Of a stretch of DNA of 8,559 nt, positions 1 through 6,006 are shown in pieces. The stretch covers positions 1 through 8,559 of the forward strand of contig CALLIO010000151.1 of the NCBI GenBank assembly GCA_938009055.1, in the 5' to 3' direction. The stretch comes from an uncultured Altererythrobacter sp. Its GTDB lineage: Bacteria; Pseudomonadota; Alphaproteobacteria; Sphingomonadales; Sphingomonadaceae. Every line of letters starts with the position of its first letter. The stretch's first letter is position 1. The position numbers and the translations under genes were made by a program. The notes below the pieces were generated by a model. The model had not been told where the DNA came from. It ran no database searches and saw nothing but the letters and a program-made list of their open reading frames with translations.

Positions 1-805
1 AATTGGCGAGCGTATCGGCATTGCTGCCAAAATGGCGATCCGCGTCAATCCGCAGTTTGAACTGCGCGGGTCCGGCATGAAGATGGGCGGGGGCGCAAAA
101 CCCTTTGGCCTTGATACCGATCGCGTCCCAGCACTCGCGAAGCAAATTATCGCAGCGGGCGCCCAATATCGCGGTCTTCATATCTTTACTGGATCACAAG
201 CTTTGGATTCAGATGCCTTGATAGAAGTGCAGGACAATGTTCTGAATTTGGCAGATAAATTATCTCAGGAGATCGGAGCTGAATGTCCTAAGCTCAATAT
301 GGGCGGCGGCTTTGGCATTCCTTATTTCCATGGCGATGAACCGATTGACCTGCCCCGCATTGGTGCTTCGTTGGAGGAGCGCTTTGCTAATCTGCCCGAA
401 ACGCTCGCACAAACCGATCTGTGTATAGAGCTTGGCCGCTTTTTGGTCGGCGAATCAGGGGTCTACCTGACCCAAGTGATTGACCGTAAGATCAGCCACG
501 AAAGTGTTTACCTTGTTACCGACGGGGGCTTGCACCACCAGCTCGCCGCATCGGGCAATTTTGGCACAGTGGTGCGCCGCAATTACCCGGTCGCGGTCGC
601 CAATCGCTTCAGCTCAGAGGCGCAAGAAGAAGTTAACGTTGTTGGCTGTCTGTGCACGCCGCTCGACCGTCTGGCCGACAAAGCCATGCTTCCCAAGGCG
701 GAAGTCGGCGATATCATTGCGGTATTTTGTGCCGGAGCATACGGCGCAAGTGCCAGCCCGGCCAGTTTCCTAGGCCAAGGGCCCGCTGGCGAAGTGCTGA
801 CGTAA
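1..805 (+). CDS. PLP-dependent decarboxylase, exosortase A system-associated (5' end missing)
   Basis: C-terminal part of a fold-type III pyridoxal-phosphate decarboxylase (ornithine/diaminopimelate/arginine decarboxylase superfamily). The frame is open from base 2, so the start lies upstream; the ATG at 32 is internal. Counting from that Met, visible family motifs are HIFTGSQ (50-56), the glycine-rich phosphate-binding loop MGGGFGIPY (90-98), ELGR (133-136), the CTPLD cysteine motif (208-212, matching the catalytic Cys region of ornithine decarboxylase) and GAYG (235-238), whose Tyr contacts PLP. The N-terminal barrel segment with the Schiff-base lysine is outside the window. The stretch DGGLHHQLAASGNFG (164-178) is the pattern I associate with the exosortase A-associated branch and with decarboxylases acting on carrier-bound amino acids, not with classical lysine or ornithine enzymes. 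The substrate is unknown. The fold is clear; the subfamily rests on recognition plus the neighbouring EPS genes. The gene ends 174 bp before the export operon and may be in a separate transcript. Confidence 0.9.
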   Translation, partial: IGERIGIAAKMAIRVNPQFELRGSGMKMGGGAKPFGLDTDRVPALAKQIIAAGAQYRGLHIFTGSQALDSDALIEVQDNVLNLADKLSQEIGAECPKLNMGGGFGIPYFHGDEPIDLPRIGASLEERFANLPETLAQTDLCIELGRFLVGESGVYLTQVIDRKISHESVYLVTDGGLHHQLAASGNFGTVVRRNYPVAVANRFSSEAQEEVNVVGCLCTPLDRLADKAMLPKAEVGDIIAVFCAGAYGASASPASFLGQGPAGEVLT

Positions 806-811
806 ACAAAA

Positions 812-873
812 CCTAAACGGCTTGTCCCAGATCGGGATAACCTACGAGAATTCCAGTAATCCTAACGGTTTGT
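812..873 (+). repeat. Near-direct repeat pair in the leader
   Basis: CCTAAACGGCTTGT (812-825) and CCTAACGGTTTGT (861-873) match at 12 positions with one gap and one substitution, 49 bp start to start. The first copy begins 6 nt after the decarboxylase stop codon. The pair could be an operator or chance; nothing else supports a binding site. Confidence 0.3.
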
Positions 874-919
874 TCACCCTTTTTGGGGAGGAGAGTGCCC
901 TGTTCCCGCGAGCGTGGGG

Positions 920-961
920 TGGCAGGTAGCTCCTGCTGCACACACCCATTCTCGCCTGCCA
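920..961 (+). repeat. Overlapping inverted repeats in the leader
   Basis: GCAGG (922-926) can pair with CCTGC (932-936) as a 5-bp stem with a 5-nt loop. TGGCAGG (920-926) can instead pair with CCTGCCA (955-961), a 7-bp stem with a 28-nt loop that ends 4 nt before the ribosome binding site of the export lipoprotein gene. The two folds use the same left arm and exclude each other. The short stem could be extended outward by TGGG/CCCA (915-918 with 945-948). The sequence match is certain; any function is speculative. Confidence 0.35.
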
Positions 962-965
962 AGGC

Positions 966-970
966 AAGGA
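966..970 (+). promoter_or_regulatory. Ribosome binding site of the export lipoprotein gene
   Basis: AAGGA lies 9 nt before the ATG at 980. It supports that start, which also gives a complete lipoprotein signal peptide. Confidence 0.7.
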
Positions 971-979
971 TTATAAGTA

Positions 980-1639
980 ATGGCCAAGTTCTCGTTACCC
1001 TCAAGCAAGGCGGCTTTTCTAAGCACCGCTGGCCTCGTCGCTCTTTCCACATTGGGCGGATGCGTAGGCACTGCTGATCGCGAGCTTCCTTCTGCGACCT
1101 ACACAAATGTGCAGAGCGCCCAAAACCAAGAATACATTATCGGCCCGCTCGACAAGCTTAACGTGCATGTCTGGCGTAACCCTGAGCTTTCCGCTGACGA
1201 GATTCAGGTTCGGCCCGATGGCCGTCTGACAATCCCGCTGGTTCGCGACATGCCAGCAGCGGGCAAGACGCCAACTATGCTGCAAGAAGACATCCGTCTC
1301 CAGCTCTCGCAATATATCCAAGACCCGATCGTCTCTGTGATCGTCACTGAATTTAACGGTGAGTTCAACACGCAGATCAAGATCGTTGGTTCAACCGGTA
1401 AGCCGGCTGCGCTGCCTTATCGCGCGAACATGACTGTGCTCGATGCGATGATCGCTGTTGGCGGACTGGGCGAGTTTGCCGCTGGCAACAAATCCAAACT
1501 GATCCGCACTGACCGTTCGACGGGCAAGACTCAGGAATACCGCCTTCGCCTCACCGATCTTCTCAAGCGCGGCGACAGCAAGGCCAATGTCCTGCTGATG
1601 CCGGGCGACACCATCATTGTGCCCGAAAGCACTTTCTAA
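980..1639 (+). CDS. Polysaccharide export (OPX/Wza-like) lipoprotein, XrtA/PEP-CTERM system
   Basis: A 219-residue outer-membrane polysaccharide export lipoprotein. The N-terminus is a lipoprotein signal peptide with lipobox LGGC, so Cys28 is the predicted lipidated residue. The Poly_export domain spans about 51-125 (YIIGPLDKL, then RPDGRLTIPL at 78-87). A single SLBB-type domain follows (about 130-216) with TVLDAMIAVGGL at 152-163 and MPGDTIIVPE at 207-216. The protein ends three residues after this domain. It therefore lacks the further repeats and the C-terminal amphipathic helix that forms the outer-membrane pore in E. coli Wza (about 380 residues). It should carry polymer through the periplasm and need a separate outer-membrane partner; the beta-barrel gene at 4347 is the obvious candidate. 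It is the first gene of the operon, 16 nt before the chain-length gene. Family assignment is firm; the XrtA subtype follows from its neighbours. Confidence 0.93.
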   Translation: MAKFSLPSSKAAFLSTAGLVALSTLGGCVGTADRELPSATYTNVQSAQNQEYIIGPLDKLNVHVWRNPELSADEIQVRPDGRLTIPLVRDMPAAGKTPTMLQEDIRLQLSQYIQDPIVSVIVTEFNGEFNTQIKIVGSTGKPAALPYRANMTVLDAMIAVGGLGEFAAGNKSKLIRTDRSTGKTQEYRLRLTDLLKRGDSKANVLLMPGDTIIVPESTF

Positions 1640-1655
1640 GGACTGAGCAGCCACA

Positions 1656-3197
1656 ATGAACGAAGTATTCGAAGAATTGCGCATAGCGCTCTACGCAGTC
1701 TGGCACCGGCGCTGGCTGGCGCTCGCTGTTGCGTGGGTGGTTTGCTTGCTGGGTTGGCTGGTCGTTGCGATGATCCCTAACAGCTACGAATCTAAAGCGC
1801 GCATCTATGTGGAGCGCGAGGATGTCCTTTCGCAGCAGATGAAGATTGCTGGCGACGGCAAGGCTGAAATCATGCGCGTCCGCCAGACTTTGGCAAGCTC
1901 GGTCAATCTTGAAAAAGTGATCCGTTCGACCAAGTTGGGTGAAGAAATCGAAGATCGCGCTGATATGGATGCTGCGATTGCCGAACTCGAAAAGGATGTC
2001 GAAGTCACAAGCGAAGAGGACAACCTCTTCGAATTGACAGCGACCGTAGGCAAGGGCGGCTATAGCGACAGTGAAAACGCAGCGCTCTCGCGTGATGTTG
2101 TTCAAAAGCTGATCGACATCTTCCGTGAAGAGAACATTGCGGGCAATCGCAACCAGATTGCTGACACGATGGTCTTCCTCGATGAGCAATTGGAAGAGCG
2201 CAAGCTTGAGCTGGAAGCAGCCGAGCAACGCCGTCTTGCTTTCGAAGCGCAATATCCAGAGCTGATCGGTGGCAGCACCACTTTGTCTACCAAGATCCAG
2301 CAAGCCCGCACTGAGTTGCGCGGCATTGAAGGTGATCTGGCTGGCGCACAAAGCGCATTGGCAGCGGTTGAAGGCCAACTGGCCTCTACCCCGCCGACAA
2401 TTTCAACTGGCATTGTTACGCCAGCGCAGCAGGGCGGTGCACGCGGTGCGCTCGCTCAGGCGCAAGCCAACCTGGCGCAATTGCGTGGACGCGGACTCAA
2501 AGACAATCACCCCGACGTGGCATCGACCCTGCGTCAGATTGATATCCTGCGCCGTCAGGCAGCGAATGAAGCTGCGCCATCCAGCACGGTTGGTTCGCAG
2601 CCGAACCCTGCCTATTCCTCGCTTCTCGCCATTCGCGCAGAGCGCCAGGGCGATGTTCAAGCGATGAACGCGCGCAAAGCAGCTTTGCAGGCCGATATTG
2701 CGAGTTTGATGGGAAGTCAGGCAACCGAGCCTGAAGTGGCGGCAGAAGCAAATCGCATCAGCCGCGATTATGAAGTGCTCAAGACGAAATATGACGATCT
2801 GCTCAACGACCGCGAGGAAATTCGCTTGCGTGGTCAGGTCGACACCAATCGCAGCGCGTTCAAGTTCAATGTGATTGATCCGCCCGTGGTGCCGCGCAAG
2901 CCTGCGGCTCCCAATCGTCCGCTACTGCTGTTTGGCGTATTGTTCGTCGGCATCGGTGCAGGGGCAGCAGCTGCCTATGCGATGAGCCAGATGCGCTCGA
3001 CGTTTAGCACAACTGCCAAGCTCGAACGGGCGATGGATCTGCCAGTCGTCGGCCAGATTTCCATGACCATGAAAGAAGCCGGCCGCGCGCTCAAGGCCAA
3101 GCGCCTCAAGCAATGGGCCGGAGCCAGCGCAGCCTTGTTCGGTGTGTTCGTCATCTTGCTGGTGATCGAATTCGTCCAAGTAAGTGCAGTGGCTTGA
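1656..3197 (+). CDS. Wzz-like polysaccharide chain length determinant, XrtA system
   Basis: A 513-residue inner-membrane polysaccharide co-polymerase that sets polymer length and normally partners a BY-kinase, encoded next. TM1 is at about 20-39, followed by the Wzz domain start (YESKARIYVE, 44-53). A long periplasmic part has coiled-coil-like helices (about 170-245, 260-302, 320-395). The proline-rich motif before TM2 is DPPVVPRKPAAPNRP (408-422), and TM2 is about 423-443. A cytoplasmic segment (about 444-486, including LERAMDLPVVGQIS) resembles the part of Wzc-type proteins that joins the kinase domain, but no kinase domain is fused. A third hydrophobic helix (about 487-508) ends the protein. 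The ATG at 1656 is preceded by AAGGA (1638-1642), overlapping the upstream stop, with 13-nt spacing. The stop overlaps the next gene's ribosome binding site, suggesting translational coupling. Family assignment is firm. Confidence 0.93.
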   Translation: MNEVFEELRIALYAVWHRRWLALAVAWVVCLLGWLVVAMIPNSYESKARIYVEREDVLSQQMKIAGDGKAEIMRVRQTLASSVNLEKVIRSTKLGEEIEDRADMDAAIAELEKDVEVTSEEDNLFELTATVGKGGYSDSENAALSRDVVQKLIDIFREENIAGNRNQIADTMVFLDEQLEERKLELEAAEQRRLAFEAQYPELIGGSTTLSTKIQQARTELRGIEGDLAGAQSALAAVEGQLASTPPTISTGIVTPAQQGGARGALAQAQANLAQLRGRGLKDNHPDVASTLRQIDILRRQAANEAAPSSTVGSQPNPAYSSLLAIRAERQGDVQAMNARKAALQADIASLMGSQATEPEVAAEANRISRDYEVLKTKYDDLLNDREEIRLRGQVDTNRSAFKFNVIDPPVVPRKPAAPNRPLLLFGVLFVGIGAGAAAAYAMSQMRSTFSTTAKLERAMDLPVVGQISMTMKEAGRALKAKRLKQWAGASAALFGVFVILLVIEFVQVSAVA

Positions 3198-3200
3198 GGA
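3196..3200 (+). promoter_or_regulatory. Ribosome binding site deciding the autokinase start
   Basis: GAGGA overlaps the TGA stop (3195-3197) of the chain-length gene and sits 8 nt before the ATG at 3209. It favours this start over the in-frame ATG at 3113, which lies inside the upstream gene. Confidence 0.7.
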
Positions 3201-3208
3201 GCGAGAGC

Positions 3209-4342
3209 ATGACACAGCATAAGAAAATCTCGCTCAAAAACGCCCAGCCAGCAAAAGCAGGCGAGTCCTTGTTTGAACGCGCCAATGGTGCATTCGGGCT
3301 CGACGGGTTTGCACCTGCTGCGCCGCCCAAGGCGCTGCGTGATGCGCCGCGCCCCGTGCGAAAGGCCCTGAAGCGCGATACGGCCAAAGTGGCTGAGCCT
3401 GCGCCAAAAGCCGTGCCAGAAACGGTAGACGCGCCGATCAAGAAAGTGGCTGCTGCGCCTATTGTTGAAACGCCAATTGTTGAAGCACCACCTGCACCAG
3501 TTGCAGACGCAATTCCCGCCACTCCCAAGGTGGCTGAGGCAGCCGCGACAAAACCAGCGGAGCCAAAAGTTGCACCGCCAGTGGCCACTCAACCAGTTCG
3601 CGAAGATGTTGCCTTTAGCGGCAAGCTGCACGCAATCGACCGCGAATTCCTGGCCGAGCAAGGTATGATCGTTCCTGATGGTCCGGTCACCGGCCTGCTC
3701 GAGGAATTCCGCATCGTGAAGCGCCAATTGCTGAAGGATGCGCGCGATGGCGGCACTGCAATGGCCCGCCGTATGCTCATCTGCTCGCCGCATTCGGGCG
3801 AGGGCAAGACCTATTGCGCGGTCAATCTCGCGCTGGCTTTGGCGGCAGAGCGCGACATTGAAGTGTTGCTGGTCGATGCCGACTTCCCAAGCCCATCGGT
3901 TATGGAAACGCTGGGTCTTGAGGCTGAACGCGGCTTTATGGACGCGCTTTCCGATCCTTCGATCAAGCCAGAAAACCTCGTGCTGCGCACCGACATCAAG
4001 GGGCTTTACGTCCTTCCTGCCGGTAATCGCACCACTTCGGATGCAGAATATCTCGCCAGTGCGCGGACCCGCGATGTACTCGCGCGGCTGACCGAGAGCG
4101 CTCCGGACCGGATAGTAATTTTTGATACGCCGCCTGCTCTTGCCGCCTCTCCGGCTGCTGAGCTGGCAAAACATGTCGGACAGGCGATCTTGGTGGCTCG
4201 CGCTGACGACACAGGCCGCAGTGCGCTGGAAGATGCCTACCAGCTCTTGTCCGCCTGTCCTGAAATCAAACTGTTGCTCAACGGAGCACAGTTCAGCCCA
4301 AGCGGTCGGAGCTTCGGCTCCTACGGCGTTTACGGGGAGTAA
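3209..4342 (+). CDS. XrtA-associated tyrosine autokinase (CpsD/CapB-like BY-kinase)
   Basis: A 377-residue cytoplasmic P-loop kinase of the bacterial tyrosine kinase family, which autophosphorylates and controls polymerisation with the Wzz-like protein. Starting at 3209, residues 1-35 are a basic N-terminal segment. Residues 36-132 are a low-complexity Ala/Pro/Lys/Glu-rich linker. The ATPase domain begins with LLEEFRIVKRQL (163-174). Walker A is SPHSGEGKT (193-201), Walker A' is VLLVDADFPSPS (219-230, Asp223 and Asp225) and Walker B is IVIFDTPP (302-309). The Arg that usually follows the second Asp of Walker A' is absent. The C-terminal tyrosine cluster is reduced to two residues (Tyr372, Tyr375). 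The gene lies 11 nt after the chain-length gene and 4 nt before the barrel gene. The in-frame extension back to 3113 is rejected. The family is firm; kinase activity, as opposed to ATPase activity alone, is less certain given the altered motifs. Confidence 0.92.
   Translation: MTQHKKISLKNAQPAKAGESLFERANGAFGLDGFAPAAPPKALRDAPRPVRKALKRDTAKVAEPAPKAVPETVDAPIKKVAAAPIVETPIVEAPPAPVADAIPATPKVAEAAATKPAEPKVAPPVATQPVREDVAFSGKLHAIDREFLAEQGMIVPDGPVTGLLEEFRIVKRQLLKDARDGGTAMARRMLICSPHSGEGKTYCAVNLALALAAERDIEVLLVDADFPSPSVMETLGLEAERGFMDALSDPSIKPENLVLRTDIKGLYVLPAGNRTTSDAEYLASARTRDVLARLTESAPDRIVIFDTPPALAASPAAELAKHVGQAILVARADDTGRSALEDAYQLLSACPEIKLLLNGAQFSPSGRSFGSYGVYGE
3458..3487 (+). repeat. Tandem 15-bp repeat inside the autokinase linker
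   Basis: Two adjacent 15-bp units (3458-3472 and 3473-3487) match at 12 of 15 positions and encode PIVET-PIVEA (residues 84-93). They sit in the Ala/Pro-rich linker and look like a slippage or duplication product in a tolerant region. Confidence 0.6.
4334..4339 (+). promoter_or_regulatory. Ribosome binding site deciding the beta-barrel start
   Basis: GGGGAG lies 7 nt before the ATG at 4347, inside the last codons of the autokinase. The ATG at 4347 also gives a clean signal peptide, which the longer frame starting at 4122 would destroy. Confidence 0.75.
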
Positions 4343-4346
4343 GACG

Positions 4347-5981
4347 ATGCGTTTGACATTCACCAAAGCTTTGCCACTGGTAGCGCTGCTGACCGCAATG
4401 CCCGCCCATGCGCAAGATCAGGCTCAAGACGATGGCGGCCGTACGGTCGACGTCTCGCCTTATATCGAGGTTTCGCAAATCCTCGTGGCCGAGCTTTCGC
4501 CCGGCGATGAAGTGCTGACCTATACGCAGCTTGCTGCTGGTATTGATGCAACGATTGCAGGCCGCAACAATGGCGGTTCTGTCTCGCTGCGCTACGAACG
4601 CAATATCGGATATGGCGATAATGACGTGGATAGCGACACGATCAGCGGTGTTGCGCGCGGTTATGCGACCATCGTGCCGCGTGCGGTCACGTTTGAAGCG
4701 GGCGCATTGGCCAGCCGCACGACTGTGGATGGCAGCGGCGGTAGCCTCAACAATCCGTTGGTGGCGCAAAATGCCGAAAGCCGGATCTATTCAGGCTATG
4801 CTGGCCCCAATGTTCATGCCCAGGCTGGCAATGTCCATATCAATGGTCTGGCCCGTGTTGGCTACACCAAGGTGGAAACACCGCTGGACGTTGTAAACCA
4901 GGCGGGCGGCACTGAGCAGCTCGACGTGTTCGACGACTCCATCACCTATCAGGGCGAGCTGCATGTCGGCACCAAAGCTGGCGATGCTTTGCCCGTTGGT
5001 ATCGGTGTTGGTGGCGGCATCTATCAAGAAGATATCTCCAACCTTGATCAGCGCGTGCGCGATGTCCATGTGCGCGGCGATGTCAGCGTGCCGGTTAGCC
5101 CAACGCTTTCACTGGTTGGCGGCATTGGCTATGAAGATGTAGAGATTTCAAGCCGCGATGTGCTGCGCGATGTCAATGGTGACCCGGTCATCGATGACAA
5201 TGGCCGCTTCGTAACGGACAGCGCTTCGCCGCGTCAGATCGCTTTCGATGTTGATGGCATTATCTGGGATGTTGGCGTTGTATGGCGTCCTTCCAGCCGC
5301 ACAGCATTCGAGGCCAATGTGGGTCGTCGCTATGATTCGACAACCTATTACGGCAGCTTTGCTTATGCACCGAACAACCGCTCGGCCCTCAACATCTCTG
5401 TCTATGACAGCGTATCCGGCTTTGGCGGCACACTGACCAATTCGCTGGCAGCATTGCCAACCGAATTTGGAGCAGCGCGCAATGCGCTCACCGGTAATTT
5501 CAACGGCTGTGTCGCAGGTGACACGGGCGCTGGCTGTGTTGGCGATGTGTTCGGCTCTGTCCGTTCGGCAACCTTCCGTGGTCGCGGCGTAGCAGCAAGC
5601 TATTCGCGTCAACTCGGCAGCCGCTACAATGCAACCATTGCAGCTGGCTACAACCGCCGCAAGTTCATCGCAGCTGAGGGCACTGTGCTCGCCGCCGCGA
5701 ACGGACTGGTGGACGAAAGCTATTACGTGTCGACATCGCTTACCGGCGACATCGGACGCAATGCAGGCTTTGCCTTGAACGCTTACGGCAACCGCTTCGA
5801 AACCGAAACCAATGGCGGCCAGACGGTCACTGCGGTGGGTGGTTCGGCTGCTTACAACCAAACCATTTTGCCGCGTCTGTCGGCGCGCGCTGCGGTTGCA
5901 ATCGACCATCTCGAATCGGATGTTTCGACCGAGGACATCACCGCAGCGAGCGGCCTTGTTGGCCTGCGCTTCGACTTCTGA
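4347..5981 (+). CDS. Outer-membrane beta-barrel protein, XrtA/PEP-CTERM system-associated
   Basis: A 544-residue exported protein. Residues 1-22 form a typical signal peptide with cleavage after AHA. The mature part alternates short amphipathic strands with Gly/Asp/Asn-rich turns throughout, has few Lys, and ends in GLRFDF with a terminal Phe, the usual outer-membrane insertion signal. No other domain is visible. Two cysteines (Cys388, Cys397) sit in one Gly-rich loop, and an Asp/Asn-rich turn lies at 275-287. In XrtA-type EPS loci a barrel protein of this size and position is standard. Its role is not established, but outer-membrane passage of the polymer is the natural inference because the upstream export lipoprotein lacks a pore-forming C-terminus. 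It begins 4 nt after the autokinase stop. Its barrel nature is fairly sure; strand number and function are not. Confidence 0.88.
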   Translation: MRLTFTKALPLVALLTAMPAHAQDQAQDDGGRTVDVSPYIEVSQILVAELSPGDEVLTYTQLAAGIDATIAGRNNGGSVSLRYERNIGYGDNDVDSDTISGVARGYATIVPRAVTFEAGALASRTTVDGSGGSLNNPLVAQNAESRIYSGYAGPNVHAQAGNVHINGLARVGYTKVETPLDVVNQAGGTEQLDVFDDSITYQGELHVGTKAGDALPVGIGVGGGIYQEDISNLDQRVRDVHVRGDVSVPVSPTLSLVGGIGYEDVEISSRDVLRDVNGDPVIDDNGRFVTDSASPRQIAFDVDGIIWDVGVVWRPSSRTAFEANVGRRYDSTTYYGSFAYAPNNRSALNISVYDSVSGFGGTLTNSLAALPTEFGAARNALTGNFNGCVAGDTGAGCVGDVFGSVRSATFRGRGVAASYSRQLGSRYNATIAAGYNRRKFIAAEGTVLAAANGLVDESYYVSTSLTGDIGRNAGFALNAYGNRFETETNGGQTVTAVGGSAAYNQTILPRLSARAAVAIDHLESDVSTEDITAASGLVGLRFDF

Positions 5982-6006
5982 TCAGGACAGAAAGGTCCAT
6001 TACGAC

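Larger units (their letters stand above)
806..979 (+). promoter_or_regulatory. Intergenic leader upstream of the export operon
   Basis: This is the only gap of any size in the window, so a promoter for the seven downstream genes is expected here. I find no convincing -35/-10 pair and no correctly spaced sigma-54 or EcfG-type site. What can be seen: a near-direct repeat of CCTAA(A)CGG(C/T)TTGT at 812-825 and 861-873; a purine-rich run GGGGAGGAGAG at 885-895; a possible small hairpin at 905-918; an inverted repeat GCAGG/CCTGC (922-926 with 932-936, 5-nt loop); and a competing repeat TGGCAGG/CCTGCCA (920-926 with 955-961). The last two share one arm and cannot form together. The regulatory role is inferred from position only. 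Confidence 0.4.

Noticed and set aside
824..838. Hairpin TCCC/GGGA after the decarboxylase as a terminator
   Set aside because: The stem is only 4 bp (5 with a G-T pair) and no T-run follows, so it does not meet the criteria for an intrinsic terminator.
834..869. Possible EcfG-type promoter (GGATAAC ... CGGTT)
   Set aside because: The upstream element deviates from GGAAC and the spacing of about 23 nt is too long.
915..936. Possible sigma-54 promoter (TGGCAG ... TGC)
   Set aside because: The GG-to-GC spacing is 12 instead of the strict 10. The correctly spaced alternative at 917-930 misses most other consensus positions.
883..1077. Small open frame overlapping the leader and lipoprotein gene
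   Set aside because: It needs a TTG or GTG start. The purine-rich run ends only 2 nt before the GTG at 895, and its composition does not look like a protein.
1614..2378. Antisense open frame of 254 residues
   Set aside because: It is fully inside the chain-length gene, with no domain and no promoter or ribosome binding site.
3113..3208. N-terminal extension of the autokinase
   Set aside because: It overlaps the chain-length gene. The ATG at 3209 has a well-placed ribosome binding site, and the extension shows no domain.
4122..4346. N-terminal extension of the beta-barrel protein
   Set aside because: It would bury the signal peptide that begins at 4347 and overlaps the autokinase in another frame.
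2975..4366. Antisense open frame of 463 residues
   Set aside because: It lies over the chain-length and autokinase genes, is rich in Cys, His, Arg and Trp without domains, and has no matching ribosome binding site. The sense frames carry clear catalytic motifs.
5148..5909. Antisense open frame of 253 residues
   Set aside because: It is a shadow of the beta-barrel gene, whose signal peptide, strand pattern and terminal Phe are clear.
5812..6006. N-terminal extension of the ATPase
   Set aside because: It runs through the end of the barrel gene; the family signature begins at the Met at 6007.
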